A DNA stretch of 64,000 nucleotides from Tritrichomonas musculus (GCA_039105265.1 JAPFFF010000001.1:10726001-10790000), one strand, 5' to 3'; shown: positions 51,190 through 60,139, numbered from the stretch's first letter. Notes: a model not told the origin generated them from the letters alone. Numbers and translations are program-made.

Positions 51190-52315
51190 TTTGCGTTTTA
51201 TAAGTCAAAAAGAATACTTTATAATCATCATTCAAAGCATCTATTGATGAACAAACATATTTTGTGTACATGATTGGAACTGTTATTATTGTTTTGTTCT
51301 TCAGTGTTTTGTTAGTTTGACGTAAAGGATTTAATAGTTTACATTTAACGTTTCCTGATTCATAACAAATGAATTCAGCGAGTTCATTAAATACTCTTCT
51401 TCGCTTTTCATGTTTCTTTTCTGTTTTTCCGTAATCGGTGTGAATGAGTATTATATTTTTGGGCTTGTATGACAGAAGACCTTTAAATCGTTGTTTTTGT
51501 TGAATCTCTTTCAATTGCATTGATTTCGCTCTTATGTATTGCCATTCAAGGTCGCGGTCATCTTGCATCTGTTGAGGTGTTAGATAAATGTATTTTGATT
51601 GTCGTTTGTCAAGGTATTCATCGGTTTCTTCGTCAAATGATGTGTATAAAGGATTCAATAAACGAAGAGATGAATGAGGCGTGTTATTGTACCATTCAAC
51701 CGTTTGTTGTATCAATACATTATTTGTCATTCGTTGTTGTGATTGACCGAAAGCATTTCGTAATGTTCTGATTACTGCATCGACACATTTATGTGCATTC
51801 GTGAAAGGTGAATCATCAATGATTAACTTTATTTTGTTTGGTGCTTTGAATTTAATTGTGTGTTTGTCTGATTGATATCTTTCTTCACCGTTGCAATAGC
51901 TTTTGAATGCATTTGATATAAAAGCCTTTTCACCATCACATTTAATTGTTTCAATTCTGATATTTCTTTTATTGACTAGTTTATCAATTACTTTGATTAC
52001 ATAATACTCAGACTTGTAATCAATTGGTTCAACAATTAAGTATTTGGTGTTTACATTGATTAGGACGAGATAAGCTTTGTTTAATGCAAACATTATATCC
52101 ATTTCCCAACAATGAGGCTCAAATGAGAAGTCAGGTTTTGATAGTTTCTTTACTGTTTTCAATTGGTAATCTGGTATGTATGGCTCGGTTTTAATGTTTG
52201 TGTCTTTGATGTATTTGTATTTAGATTTGAAAGGATAGTTGATTGATTCATTCATTTGAATCGCAAAAATAAAGCATTCATTAATGAAGGAACTCTGTTC
52301 CCTTTTGCAAAGCAA
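51179..52315 (-). CDS. Maverick integrase (rve family), copy 2
   Basis: The 378-aa product is the integrase of the near-complete element. Key stretches are HCWEMDIMFALNKAY, IETIKCDGEKAFISNAF and CVDAVIRTLRNAFGQSQQR. The family makes the 6-bp staggered joins that match the CACATC duplication seen here. It differs from the copy at 30190-31299 by scattered substitutions only. Confidence 0.88.
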   Translation of the reverse strand: MLCKREQSSFINECFIFAIQMNESINYPFKSKYKYIKDTNIKTEPYIPDYQLKTVKKLSKPDFSFEPHCWEMDIMFALNKAYLVLINVNTKYLIVEPIDYKSEYYVIKVIDKLVNKRNIRIETIKCDGEKAFISNAFKSYCNGEERYQSDKHTIKFKAPNKIKLIIDDSPFTNAHKCVDAVIRTLRNAFGQSQQRMTNNVLIQQTVEWYNNTPHSSLRLLNPLYTSFDEETDEYLDKRQSKYIYLTPQQMQDDRDLEWQYIRAKSMQLKEIQQKQRFKGLLSYKPKNIILIHTDYGKTEKKHEKRRRVFNELAEFICYESGNVKCKLLNPLRQTNKTLKNKTIITVPIMYTKYVCSSIDALNDDYKVFFLTYKTQNES

Positions 52316-52319
52316 AATG
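52282..52319. repeat. Double-hairpin repeat, copy 2
   Basis: Two perfect hairpins sit side by side: GGAAC-TCT-GTTCC (52289-52301) and TTTTGC-AAA-GCAAAA (52303-52317). The 38-bp unit resembles 34587-34624 in the other copy, inverted and at a different site. It lies between the integrase start and the capsid-gene stop. Confidence 0.55.
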
Positions 52320-52343
52320 ATTATTTAATGAAAATCAATTTGT

Positions 52344-54209
52344 TTATTCATTTGCTTGACTTCCTTGTGGTGTTCCGTCATCAACATATTCTAAACCGTC
52401 CAAAGAAAGTTTGAAATATGTGTCGCGACACAAACATAACTGAACTGGTGGCGGATGTACCGTACCTTCTTCATTGACATTATAATATGTATCATTCTTT
52501 CCTGTATGAATTGGTTGACCATTGATTTGAATTTGAACGTTTCCAAATCCTCCGTCAAGACCGTCATAACAATATCCTGCACTCGCTCGTTCAGTTTGAA
52601 TATTGAAAACAAATGATGTTGCATCACTTAATGTATTCTTGTATCTTGTTCCTTCTGAGTTGTTCTTTGGCATTGTGAAACTGTCTTCAAACTCTTTTGT
52701 GCATTGTAATGTAATGGCATCAAGGTCTCCAGCTGTTAATTGATTCTCAAAGAATCTTGCACCGATTGTGTCAACGTTTTCATCTGGAAAGTTCTTGCCA
52801 CCAATATTCAAATAACAGTTTTGATAAACTGGATTTTCAAATACAGTCAAATCATTATGATGTTTTGGAAACAGTACAGACATCGTGGTCACGTTAATCA
52901 ATGGAATGTTTAAAGTTGATTTGATTCCGTTTTGAGCTGCAGCAATAGGGAAAGCATGATAATCAACCTTTTGTGATGGAATGATGATACCTTCTCGAAG
53001 AATGTCTTCAATTCCTTGTCTTGTTGCTTCACAAACACCGTAGCCCTGCATATTAGATTTGCAAAGTGTGATTGTCATTTGATTGCATGTTAATACAGCC
53101 TTTTGTGATTCATATTTCTTCATTATTGGTGTTTCTTCAACGATTTCAATTGTATAATAGTCTAACATATCTTTAACTCCTTTATTTTCATTATCTGGGT
53201 TGTGTCTTGCAATCTCTCTCAAGTCAGCAGTTCGTTTAATACCAAATCTTTCATATTCTTCATCTGTGAAATCAAATTCAAGCTCAATAGGTTCCGAATT
53301 AATTGGTGTGTGTTCATCACAAATATTATATTTGAATTTGATTGATTTATCAAGAACACCAGGTATCAATGCTTCATTTCCAATTTGTGTGAACTGTCTC
53401 TTAAGTTTTCCTTTAGCTTTCAATTCACGTAATTGCTCAAGTTGTTTCATTGATATCTTGTCATCATCTTCGAGGAATGCTTTTGTTTCAGCAACTGTGT
53501 AAGGGTCTAATACTGCCCAAACAAGACCAGCGGGGCTAACTTGAAAACGAATAGCTAAATCACCAATGATTCCGTTAGGGAATAAATCAAATGCTTGTAA
53601 TGCGAGCAAGTCATCAAAAGGTATATTCAAATCAAATTCACACTCAGCTCTTCCATTATCTTTGAAAGAATTAAGATTAACATAAACTCCTGCATGTGTT
53701 TGTGAATAGTTGCTAATGTTTTCCCATAATGAATGAACGAATCGACGTCTTTTCTTTTCTGTTTCAGGTTTGAGAACTGAATACAGGAATCCTTCACGAA
53801 TTGATTCATTCTGTTGATATCCGACATTGACATTATTATGTAGAATCTCTAACCTGTCAAACAATTGATTTGATGATTTGAAACCAACAAATAATTTATA
53901 AAGATTTTCAGGGTCTTCAATCGCTTTAAGCTTTGCAATGTCTGTGCTTAATTGAAGATTCAATTTGACGTGAAATGTTAAGAAACCTTTATCAATATCA
54001 CTGATGAAGTGGTCAGGATGTGTTAAACTGATTTGTGAATACTGTCCTTGATGAAATGGAGCAGGTTGGTCATGACAATCAACTGTCCTAAATGAAAATG
54101 AACGTGTTCCATCATTAACGTTAATAATGTTGCGCATTTCCTTGAACGCACCTAATACATTTCCTGTCTCTATTTGATAATTATGAGCTCTATCGTTTCT
54201 GTATAACAT
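52344..54209 (-). CDS. Maverick major capsid protein, copy 2
   Basis: The 621-aa beta-rich product is nearly the same as the copy at 31434-33302 and occupies the conserved place beside the integrase. Size and context fit the double-jelly-roll capsid protein of Polintons. It looks whole. It shares a divergent promoter of about 54 bp with the 84-aa gene, identical in both copies but for one or two bases. Confidence 0.78.
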   Translation of the reverse strand: MLYRNDRAHNYQIETGNVLGAFKEMRNIINVNDGTRSFSFRTVDCHDQPAPFHQGQYSQISLTHPDHFISDIDKGFLTFHVKLNLQLSTDIAKLKAIEDPENLYKLFVGFKSSNQLFDRLEILHNNVNVGYQQNESIREGFLYSVLKPETEKKRRRFVHSLWENISNYSQTHAGVYVNLNSFKDNGRAECEFDLNIPFDDLLALQAFDLFPNGIIGDLAIRFQVSPAGLVWAVLDPYTVAETKAFLEDDDKISMKQLEQLRELKAKGKLKRQFTQIGNEALIPGVLDKSIKFKYNICDEHTPINSEPIELEFDFTDEEYERFGIKRTADLREIARHNPDNENKGVKDMLDYYTIEIVEETPIMKKYESQKAVLTCNQMTITLCKSNMQGYGVCEATRQGIEDILREGIIIPSQKVDYHAFPIAAAQNGIKSTLNIPLINVTTMSVLFPKHHNDLTVFENPVYQNCYLNIGGKNFPDENVDTIGARFFENQLTAGDLDAITLQCTKEFEDSFTMPKNNSEGTRYKNTLSDATSFVFNIQTERASAGYCYDGLDGGFGNVQIQINGQPIHTGKNDTYYNVNEEGTVHPPPVQLCLCRDTYFKLSLDGLEYVDDGTPQGSQANE

Positions 54210-54263
54210 TTATGATTTAATAAAAAGAATCAATATATTATCTCTTTTATTTACTCTTAAAAT
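54210..54263. promoter_or_regulatory. Divergent promoter, capsid / 84-aa gene
   Basis: The 54-bp gap between the two start codons is almost identical to 33303-33356 in copy 1. Its constancy and the lack of other space suggest that it drives both virion genes. Confidence 0.5.
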
Positions 54264-54518
54264 ATGGGTATAGGTATATTCAACAAGATAAAGAACGGTT
54301 TTAGAAAACTAGCCAACAAAGTCAAAGACACAGCACAAAAAGTCGTTGAAAAGCTTCCTCAAGTTGTTAACGTTGGAAGACAAATCATTGATAAAGTTAA
54401 ACCGATTACTGGTCTCATTCCTGGTGTTGGTCAGGTAGTTGATTTCGTTGATAGAGGACTCAGTTATGCTGATAAAGCTGGTAAAGTTGGTAAATCAATT
54501 TTAGATAAAGTTGGGTAA
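54264..54518 (+). CDS. Small basic amphipathic protein, copy 2
   Basis: An 84-aa Gly/Lys/Val-rich protein differing from the copy at 33357-33611 mainly in the middle (LIPGVGQVVDFVDRGLSYAD). Such variation with constant ends suggests constraint on both termini. A pVI-like capsid role is possible but unproven. Confidence 0.6.
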   Translation: MGIGIFNKIKNGFRKLANKVKDTAQKVVEKLPQVVNVGRQIIDKVKPITGLIPGVGQVVDFVDRGLSYADKAGKVGKSILDKVG

Positions 54519-54548
54519 ATATAATGAAACGTTTTAAATTGAATACAA

Positions 54549-55088
54549 ATGAATGAAAACATTAATGAACTTAAAGTAATAAACGAAAACATTAATGAAT
54601 CAAAAGTGTTTAAATCAGTTGAAGAGTTCAATTTGTTCTATCAAAAGAATATCGAGCAAATGAAATCACAAACGACAAACTATTTGAACAAGATTTATAA
54701 AATCATCACTAATGACGGTAATGAATACAAAATCACTAAACGTAATTGCAAAGACGGCAAACGCTGTGATGGCAACATTTATTTGAAGAAAGTCGGGAAT
54801 ACAATCACTAAAACACTTGAAAACGATAACATCAAAGCTGATATAAATATGCTCAGAGAAACAGTTAATGCTATATCTACCAAGACCGATGCTATCGATG
54901 AACTTCGCGATTTGTTTGACAGTAAGTTGATTCACGTTGATATCATCATTAAACAGCTCATCGATAAAAATAAAATACTTGAAGAACATATCAATAAGCT
55001 TTCAAATGTTGTTGATCAGCAATCAAAAGTCATTAATGAATATGTATTAAATGTTGTTGCTCCTGACAACCACCGAATGATTAAGTGA
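54549..55088 (+). CDS. Maverick coiled-coil protein (179 aa)
   Basis: The product has two similar starts (INELKVINENINESK), a basic YKITKRNCKDGKRCDGNIYL segment and a long C-terminal coiled coil. Function unknown. Counterpart in copy 1 at 33642-34077. Its end overlaps the convergent small gene. Confidence 0.5.
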   Translation: MNENINELKVINENINESKVFKSVEEFNLFYQKNIEQMKSQTTNYLNKIYKIITNDGNEYKITKRNCKDGKRCDGNIYLKKVGNTITKTLENDNIKADINMLRETVNAISTKTDAIDELRDLFDSKLIHVDIIIKQLIDKNKILEEHINKLSNVVDQQSKVINEYVLNVVAPDNHRMIK

Positions 55089-55280
55089 ATCATGATGATT
55101 TAATGATTTAGTCGTTTTTGGTGGAGGTTCATGAAATACATTACCTTTTTCATTATAACATTTCACTGTCGGAGCTGAGTTTATTTTTGTTCTCTTCTTT
55201 TGCATCGTTAATTGTAATCTATCAAAATAGTTTTTGTGTTTATCATCATGAACGGTTCTCATTTGATTAATAGCAGACAT
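55047..55280 (-). CDS. Small Maverick protein, unknown, copy 2
   Basis: A 77-aa basic protein nearly identical to 34090-34323 in copy 1, supporting a real gene. Function unknown. Confidence 0.5.
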   Translation of the reverse strand: MSAINQMRTVHDDKHKNYFDRLQLTMQKKRTKINSAPTVKCYNEKGNVFHEPPPKTTKSLNHHDSLNHSVVVRSNNI

Positions 55281-55294
55281 TTAATTGTTATTAA

Positions 55295-55522
55295 ATGAGT
55301 GAACTAACAGAATACAAGAAAGAAATACCAGTATTAAAACGTATCAAACGAGGATTGAAAGAAAAGTGTTATGATTACAAACAATGTCTCAACAATATCA
55401 AATCAGGAATGTTGGGCTCTGATGGTCTTGCCGTTCGTGAGTCTCTTATTGAAGACATCAACAGCCTCAAAAATAAAGTTCATCAACTTGAGAATGAATT
55501 AAATGAATTGTCTAATAAATGA
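55295..55522 (+). CDS. Small Maverick coiled-coil protein, copy 2
   Basis: A 75-aa helical protein nearly identical to 34338-34568 except at the C-terminus, where this copy runs into the inner edge of the right terminal repeat. Function unknown. Confidence 0.5.
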   Translation: MSELTEYKKEIPVLKRIKRGLKEKCYDYKQCLNNIKSGMLGSDGLAVRESLIEDINSLKNKVHQLENELNELSNK

Positions 55523-55754
55523 GTTCTTCAAGTTCAGCAATTAATTCAATAGGACCGTTGAATTTCTTTAGTTGTTCAATAAAGTGATTTATCTCTTTTA
55601 TTACTCCGTCAACAACATCATCATTATCGTAGAGGTATTTTAATGCAGGTCTCCATCCTTTTAGCTTTTTGTTGATTCTATTAATGAGGGTGCTTAATTG
55701 TTCCTCCGTTTGTCGGAGGCAGCGAGTGCTCGCAGCTTCGGCTTGGTTTGACAT
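55512..55754 (-). CDS. Terminal-repeat-encoded protein, right copy (80 aa)
   Basis: Same protein as at 36158-36364 but with a 12-residue in-frame insert after residue 6, encoded by the GC-rich double hairpin at 55701-55736. It points inward from the right end. Confidence 0.55.
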   Translation of the reverse strand: MSNQAEAASTRCLRQTEEQLSTLINRINKKLKGWRPALKYLYDNDDVVDGVIKEINHFIEQLKKFNGPIELIAELEELIY

Positions 55755-55928
55755 TATAAATTGCTGATAAAAAAATAAAAAATTTTTGAAAGTTCTATTT
55801 TTCGTTATTTTTCGTTGTTGTTATTTTTGGTCAAGTTCAAAGATGTAAATTCAAAGATGAATATTCAAAAGTGGCGACCGTTAACTTTAAACTTTATCTG
55901 ACCTCCCAAATGCACACCCTTACTCTCT
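55513..55928 (-). repeat. Right terminal inverted repeat, 416 bp
   Basis: Reverse complement of the left repeat plus one 36-bp insert; without the insert both are 380 bp. The outer end reads TACTCTCT directly before the CACATC duplication. Confidence 0.93.
55701..55736. repeat. 36-bp double-hairpin insert in right terminal repeat
   Basis: The insert is absent from the left repeat. It holds two perfect hairpins, CCTCCG/CGGAGG (55703-55719) and GCGAG-TG-CTCGC (55722-55733), and is bounded by TTC at both ends (55701-55703, 55737-55739), consistent with a 3-bp duplication. It keeps the reading frame of the host gene. Confidence 0.7.
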
Positions 55929-55934
55929 CACATC
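55929..55934. repeat. Target-site duplication, right (CACATC)
   Basis: Identical to 35978-35983 and directly outside the right end of the element. Confidence 0.92.
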
Positions 55935-55946
55935 GTTTCCTACTTG

Positions 55947-55995
55947 CTCCTGATTACAAAAAATGTTGTTCAGGAGGTTGAAATCGAACCGACAG
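55947..55995 (-). repeat. Hairpin with tRNA 3'-end-like motif, right flank
   Basis: CTCCTGA (55947-55953) pairs with TCAGGAG (55970-55976). The adjacent sequence on the minus strand reads GTCGGTTCGATTTCAACC, close to a tRNA T-arm/B box, with a T6 run beyond the hairpin loop. It matches the left-flank motif at 18 of 23 positions, all differences being transitions. No 5' half of a tRNA is present. Confidence 0.35.
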
Positions 55996-56300
55996 AAAGA
56001 GAGGGGATTATTATTATATAGAATATATACACTAATAACCATTAATAAAACTAATTGGAGTCTTTTCAAAAAGTTTAAAACTTCTGTTAAAAAGTTAGAC
56101 TCAACAATTATCTTATTTTTCAAGAAGAAAGCTTGTGAAATGAATGATTGTTATTTTTTTAAAATAATTGAATGATTAAATAGACCCTGCTTAGAATAAG
56201 ATAATTCCATCACTTTTTAAGTGGTATTTGACCACATAACTATTTAAAATGAAAACTTTGAAAATTTTACAAATTTTGATTTGATCTTATAAAATATATA

Positions 56301-56302
56301 TA
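56301..56302. repeat. TA target duplication, left
   Basis: TA outside the left end of the pogo-like transposon; the same dinucleotide follows the right end at 59366-59367. Confidence 0.7.
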
Positions 56303-56353
56303 ACGTTTGCTATTTAATTCCAGGTTGTTTATTTTATTCCAGGATAACCGTTT
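56303..56353 (+). repeat. Left terminal inverted repeat of transposon
   Basis: Contains the motif ATTCCAGG twice; its inner part ATTTTATTCCAGGATAACCG is identical to the right end in reverse complement. Confidence 0.8.
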
Positions 56354-57235
56354 AAGATGGTTTAATATTTAACCATGCCGATTATTCACTAAAAAATAAT
56401 TCAAAAATTGAATTAAAAACGATCAATCATACTGGGATTATAAAGATAAACGAATAATCTGTCAGACACAATTTAATCTGTCAGACGTTTTTTGAAACCT
56501 TAATTTTAAATAAAGTATGAATGCTAATATTAAGCACGTTTTAATTATATCATGATAGGCATGTTAACTTTACAATTTAAATTAATCAAATTAATTAGGA
56601 GTATAGATAATTACGTTTATTTTTATTTTTTTAATAAAAAATATGACATATTTAAAAAACATCAAATGCTAAAATTGTATTCCATCAATTCTAATAATGG
56701 ATTTATATGCATGATAAAAAAATCATATTATCAATAAAATTCATCAAAAGTTGAAAAAAAAGCAATATTTTTTCAAATATTCTTTTTTATTATTAATCTA
56801 TTCAAAATTTCAGATAGCATATAAAAAATACTTCAATTTTCATATTAAAATGATATTTAGAGATTTTATTTTTTTGTAAAAAGATATTATAAAGAGATAA
56901 TTTTTAATTTATTAATTTTTTAAAAAAAATAACTTTATTTAAAATGCAATAATTTGAAATTAAAAATTGCAATAGAAAAACAATAGGCCAACATGATTCA
57001 ATTTTTTAAAGCATTATTATCTTTATTCAGCAAATATTTTTTTTAATATAAACTAAAAATTAAATGTTTATATTGTCTTTATTAAATATATATTTGTATT
57101 TATGTAAGAAAAAAAGCATAAATTAATAAAAAAAATAAATAATATTATATAAAAAAATTGAATTGTAACCGTATAATTCTAAAAAAAAAAAATAAAATTG
57201 AAAGGAGGCCGTTTAAAATCATTTTTAGTTAATAA

Positions 57236-58924
57236 ATGAGCAATCCCCTGACAGCTACTGATTTTTTAAGTAATTTCTTGTCCCCAGAATACGAAATATG
57301 TCCATATGCCTCACAAAATATAAGAAAGCAAGATTTTGGGGAAATCACTATTGATGATCATTTTCAAGATGACACAAATTCTATAAAAGCAGCTTTTGAT
57401 CATTACATTAATTATAATTATCTTAATGAAACTGACTCTGACGAGCAAATTGGCACAGATAATGAAGAAGAAAGCATAGAAGACATAGAATTCCTTGATG
57501 ACGATCAAGATTTCAGCACTGAAATTGACCAAAATAGATTAAATTACATGAAAAGTGCACGTCCACCGTTAAAAGAACTTCCCGAAAATTTTGATAGTCT
57601 CAAGGATAATTTTAAATCATTGATTCAAGAAAATTTAGATATTTTTTTGTCATTTGAATACTACCAAGAGCAAATGTATTATACATTGAGTTTAACCGGA
57701 GGAAAACAACAAAGGCAGATTGCAAAACTTTTTAATGTGCATCCAGTAACAGTAAATACGCATTATAAAAGGATGAAAACAGAAAAAAGCAAAGTTGGAG
57801 CTCCCTCACTTTTATCAAAAGAAGAGATTCAAATTGTCCATAATTTTATACATGACAATTATAATAAGGAAAATATCAAAACACTTCATTCTGTACTACA
57901 TTTCATTTATGATACTTTTGATAAGATCATTTTACCAGATACTTTGGTCAAATTACTTGAACGTCTCAACATTGCACAATCTATAATAGGGATGCCCTTT
58001 GACCAAAAGCGTGCAGAAGTCAGGATTGATGATATAGAAGAATATTATTCTAGGCTCACAGATTTTTTCAATTTTCATAAAGTTCTTGATTCGTTTGTAT
58101 TAAATACAGACGAATCAGGATTTCAGCCCTGGGCCAATGCTAAAGCTGAACATGTATTAATTCCTGCAGGAATATCACCAAAACAGGTATACTATCCTGT
58201 GAAACGTCAGCAGAAAAGATGCACTCTTGTTGCTACTGTTGTAGCAGATGGCAGTAGACTAAATTCATTAATAATCATAACAAGGAAAACCATTGAGCGC
58301 GAACTTTACTTACTTGGATACAGACCAGATAAAGGCTACTATTATGTAAATCAGTCAAATGGTTTCATGACATCCAGCATTTGGGACTTTTGGGCCGATG
58401 AAATCTTGTTTCCTGAACTGTGCAAACGAAGACAATTTTATAATTATGATGGGCCTATTGTTTTACTAATTGACGGCTGCTCTTCGCATTTTTCTGAATA
58501 TTTTTTAGAACAATGCATTTTTTATGGAGTTTTTCTCTTTATTGAACCTCCAAATTCCTCCGACCAATTGCAAGTCCTCGACATTGGTTTATTTGGAATA
58601 CAAAAAAAAAGGAAAACAAGAATTCATGTAAAAAAAGGTCTTAGTGAACAATCAGAAGAAATTGTTAAAATCTTGAACTCTTGGGAATCAGTTGCACTTT
58701 CTTCAAACATTTGTTCCGCTTTCGAGCAAGCAGGTTTTTATAAATGTGCAGATGAAGAAAATGATCAGAAAGTATACATAAAAGTTAACATTCAAAATGC
58801 TGTTAGGATTCGTGGATTAGAAACTACACCAGTTGTTCATGGAAAAGAGTATAAAGATAGAATCCCAGTTCAATGCTTTGAAAATAATGAATATGTAGAT
58901 GATACAGATGAAAATAATGGATAA
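57236..58924 (+). CDS. DDE transposase (pogo/DDE_1 type)
   Basis: The 562-aa product has an acidic N-terminus (1-100), a helix-turn-helix at about 155-182 (RQIAKLFNVHPVTVNTHYKR) and a DDE catalytic core. The three catalytic aspartates are visible: D292 in NTDESGF, D413 in LLIDGCSSHF and D449 in LQVLDIGLFG, spaced as in the DDE_1 family that includes pogo, Tigger and CENP-B relatives. All are intact. It would cut and paste the surrounding element at TA. The start ATG follows TTAATAA; an AT-rich 880-bp left region separates it from the left end. Confidence 0.9.
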   Translation: MSNPLTATDFLSNFLSPEYEICPYASQNIRKQDFGEITIDDHFQDDTNSIKAAFDHYINYNYLNETDSDEQIGTDNEEESIEDIEFLDDDQDFSTEIDQNRLNYMKSARPPLKELPENFDSLKDNFKSLIQENLDIFLSFEYYQEQMYYTLSLTGGKQQRQIAKLFNVHPVTVNTHYKRMKTEKSKVGAPSLLSKEEIQIVHNFIHDNYNKENIKTLHSVLHFIYDTFDKIILPDTLVKLLERLNIAQSIIGMPFDQKRAEVRIDDIEEYYSRLTDFFNFHKVLDSFVLNTDESGFQPWANAKAEHVLIPAGISPKQVYYPVKRQQKRCTLVATVVADGSRLNSLIIITRKTIERELYLLGYRPDKGYYYVNQSNGFMTSSIWDFWADEILFPELCKRRQFYNYDGPIVLLIDGCSSHFSEYFLEQCIFYGVFLFIEPPNSSDQLQVLDIGLFGIQKKRKTRIHVKKGLSEQSEEIVKILNSWESVALSSNICSAFEQAGFYKCADEENDQKVYIKVNIQNAVRIRGLETTPVVHGKEYKDRIPVQCFENNEYVDDTDENNG

Positions 58925-59314
58925 AAATTCATTTTTATTTTATTGCTATTGTTTTATTAATAATATTATTTAAAATTTAAGAAGATATTGAACTAAATTG
59001 AATAATAATTGACATTGTTTTGATCTTTTTATGAATATAAAATGAAAATGAATTAAAAAAACAAAATAAAACAAAATTTCTAATTTAAAAATTCTTTTTT
59101 AAATGTGTATTAATATTTAATAATAATAAAATACTTTTATCAGTATTTTTAAAAAAACAAAAAAATGTCTGACACATAATTCGAGTATGACACTTTTTTC
59201 GAGCATCTTTAATTTAGAAAGAAAAATTTGAATGAAAAAGGTAAAGAAAAAAACATAGATTTAAAATCACAATACAAACTTTTTATATGAGCTTATTGAA
59301 ATTTTATTATAAAA

Positions 59315-59365
59315 AAACGGTTATCCTGGAATAAAATTAAAATTCTTGAAAAAAATAATAAACGT
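59315..59365 (-). repeat. Right terminal inverted repeat of transposon
   Basis: Reverse complement of the left repeat with nine differences, all in the outer half. Confidence 0.8.
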
Positions 59366-59910
59366 TATATAGATTCATTTTACATATCACTTAAATTGAA
59401 TATTATTGTAAAATAAGTGTCAGAAACAGACCCCTCAAATATTAACTTTTTCTGGGAGAGCGATCTTCTCAAAAAAAAAAAAAACGTTCACAGGTCAAAT
59501 TAATAACGTATTACATTTGTAACTTAAAAGAGAGGAGGGTCAACTTATTTTTAACAAAAAAACTCATAGTATAATTGGTTTGGATTTTTCATAAGTGCAT
59601 ATAATATTTAATATAATATATAATAGTTTTTCTATCTAAAATATCTCCGTAATTTATTTATATTATTGAGATAAAAATGTTTTATTCAATATAAATCTAA
59701 TTTGAATGAGTATTCAAATATTTTTTTCTCTCAATTTTTTCTTTTCAAATTTAAGTTTTATAATTTTACAAATTTTTCTTGATGGAATATTAATATTTTT
59801 TTAATATTCTTGCATATTTAATCATAGATATAGTTTTGAAAATAATTTCTCATATGATATTTTAAATCAATTTATAAATATGCTAGGGAGAATGTATTAA
59901 ACTAATGATC

Positions 59911-60061
59911 TAGTAGCCCTTCGGCGGTTTTGTAAAATACGGCTATTTGGTCGTTCATTGAATAGTTTATTTTACAAAACTTCTACGGCACACTGCAAAA
60001 GTGCAACTTTTTGAATACTTTACAAAAAAAATCTTCAATAACGGCATACTGCCGAAAGGGA
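59911..60061. mobile_element. hAT-like MITE, about 151 bp
   Basis: The 8-bp TAATGATC occurs directly on both sides (59903-59910 and 60062-60069), the duplication length of hAT elements. The ends are imperfect inverted repeats (GCCCTTCGGCGGT versus TCCCTTTCGGCAGT). Inside, a perfect 13-bp stem GTTTTGTAAAATA pairs with TATTTTACAAAAC and an ACGGC motif recurs several times, like hAT subterminal repeats. It has no coding capacity. Confidence 0.65.
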
Positions 60062-60139
60062 TAATGATCGAGTGTAAATTATCATGACTTTAATAAAAAA
60101 TTGGTAGTTGAGATTTGAAATTTAGTCGAATAAATATAT

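Larger units (their letters stand above)
35984..55928. mobile_element. Maverick/Polinton, near-complete fossil (copy 2)
   Basis: The 19,945-bp element starts AGAGAGTAAGGGTG on both strands, has inverted terminal repeats of about 380 bp and perfect 6-bp duplications. Parts from left to right: terminal-repeat gene, unknown gene, packaging ATPase, three small minus-strand genes, DNA polymerase B, KilA-N protein, two fibre-like proteins, an acidic conserved gene, two probable virion genes, integrase, major capsid protein, an 84-aa basic protein, three small genes and the second terminal-repeat gene. Family, size and ends are typical of Mavericks known from trichomonads. It looks nearly whole but broken, with about one to three breaks. 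Perfect duplications and near-identical ends indicate a recent insertion. Confidence 0.95.
56303..59365 (+). mobile_element. Pogo/Tc1-mariner-like DNA transposon, 3063 bp
   Basis: The ends form 51-bp inverted repeats (56303-56353 and 59315-59365) beginning ACGTTT, with 42 of 51 positions identical and the inner 23 bases exact. TA flanks both sides. Subterminal TGTCAGAC motifs recur inverted (near 56459-56486 and 59166-59175). A single uninterrupted transposase fills the middle. The element looks complete and possibly recently active. It lies only about 370 bp beyond the Maverick's right end. Confidence 0.85.

Noticed and set aside
30214-55928. Long direct repeats read as LTRs of one giant retroelement
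   Set aside because: The repeated 4.5 kb encodes integrase and capsid genes, the element ends are inverted, and no reverse transcriptase is present; two Maverick copies explain it better.
55930-56040. A complete tRNA gene on the right flank
   Set aside because: Only a T-arm-like motif is present; no 5' half or anticodon arm can be folded.
55920-56737. Short frames between the Maverick and the pogo-like transposase
   Set aside because: They cross element ends and hairpins and have AT-driven composition.
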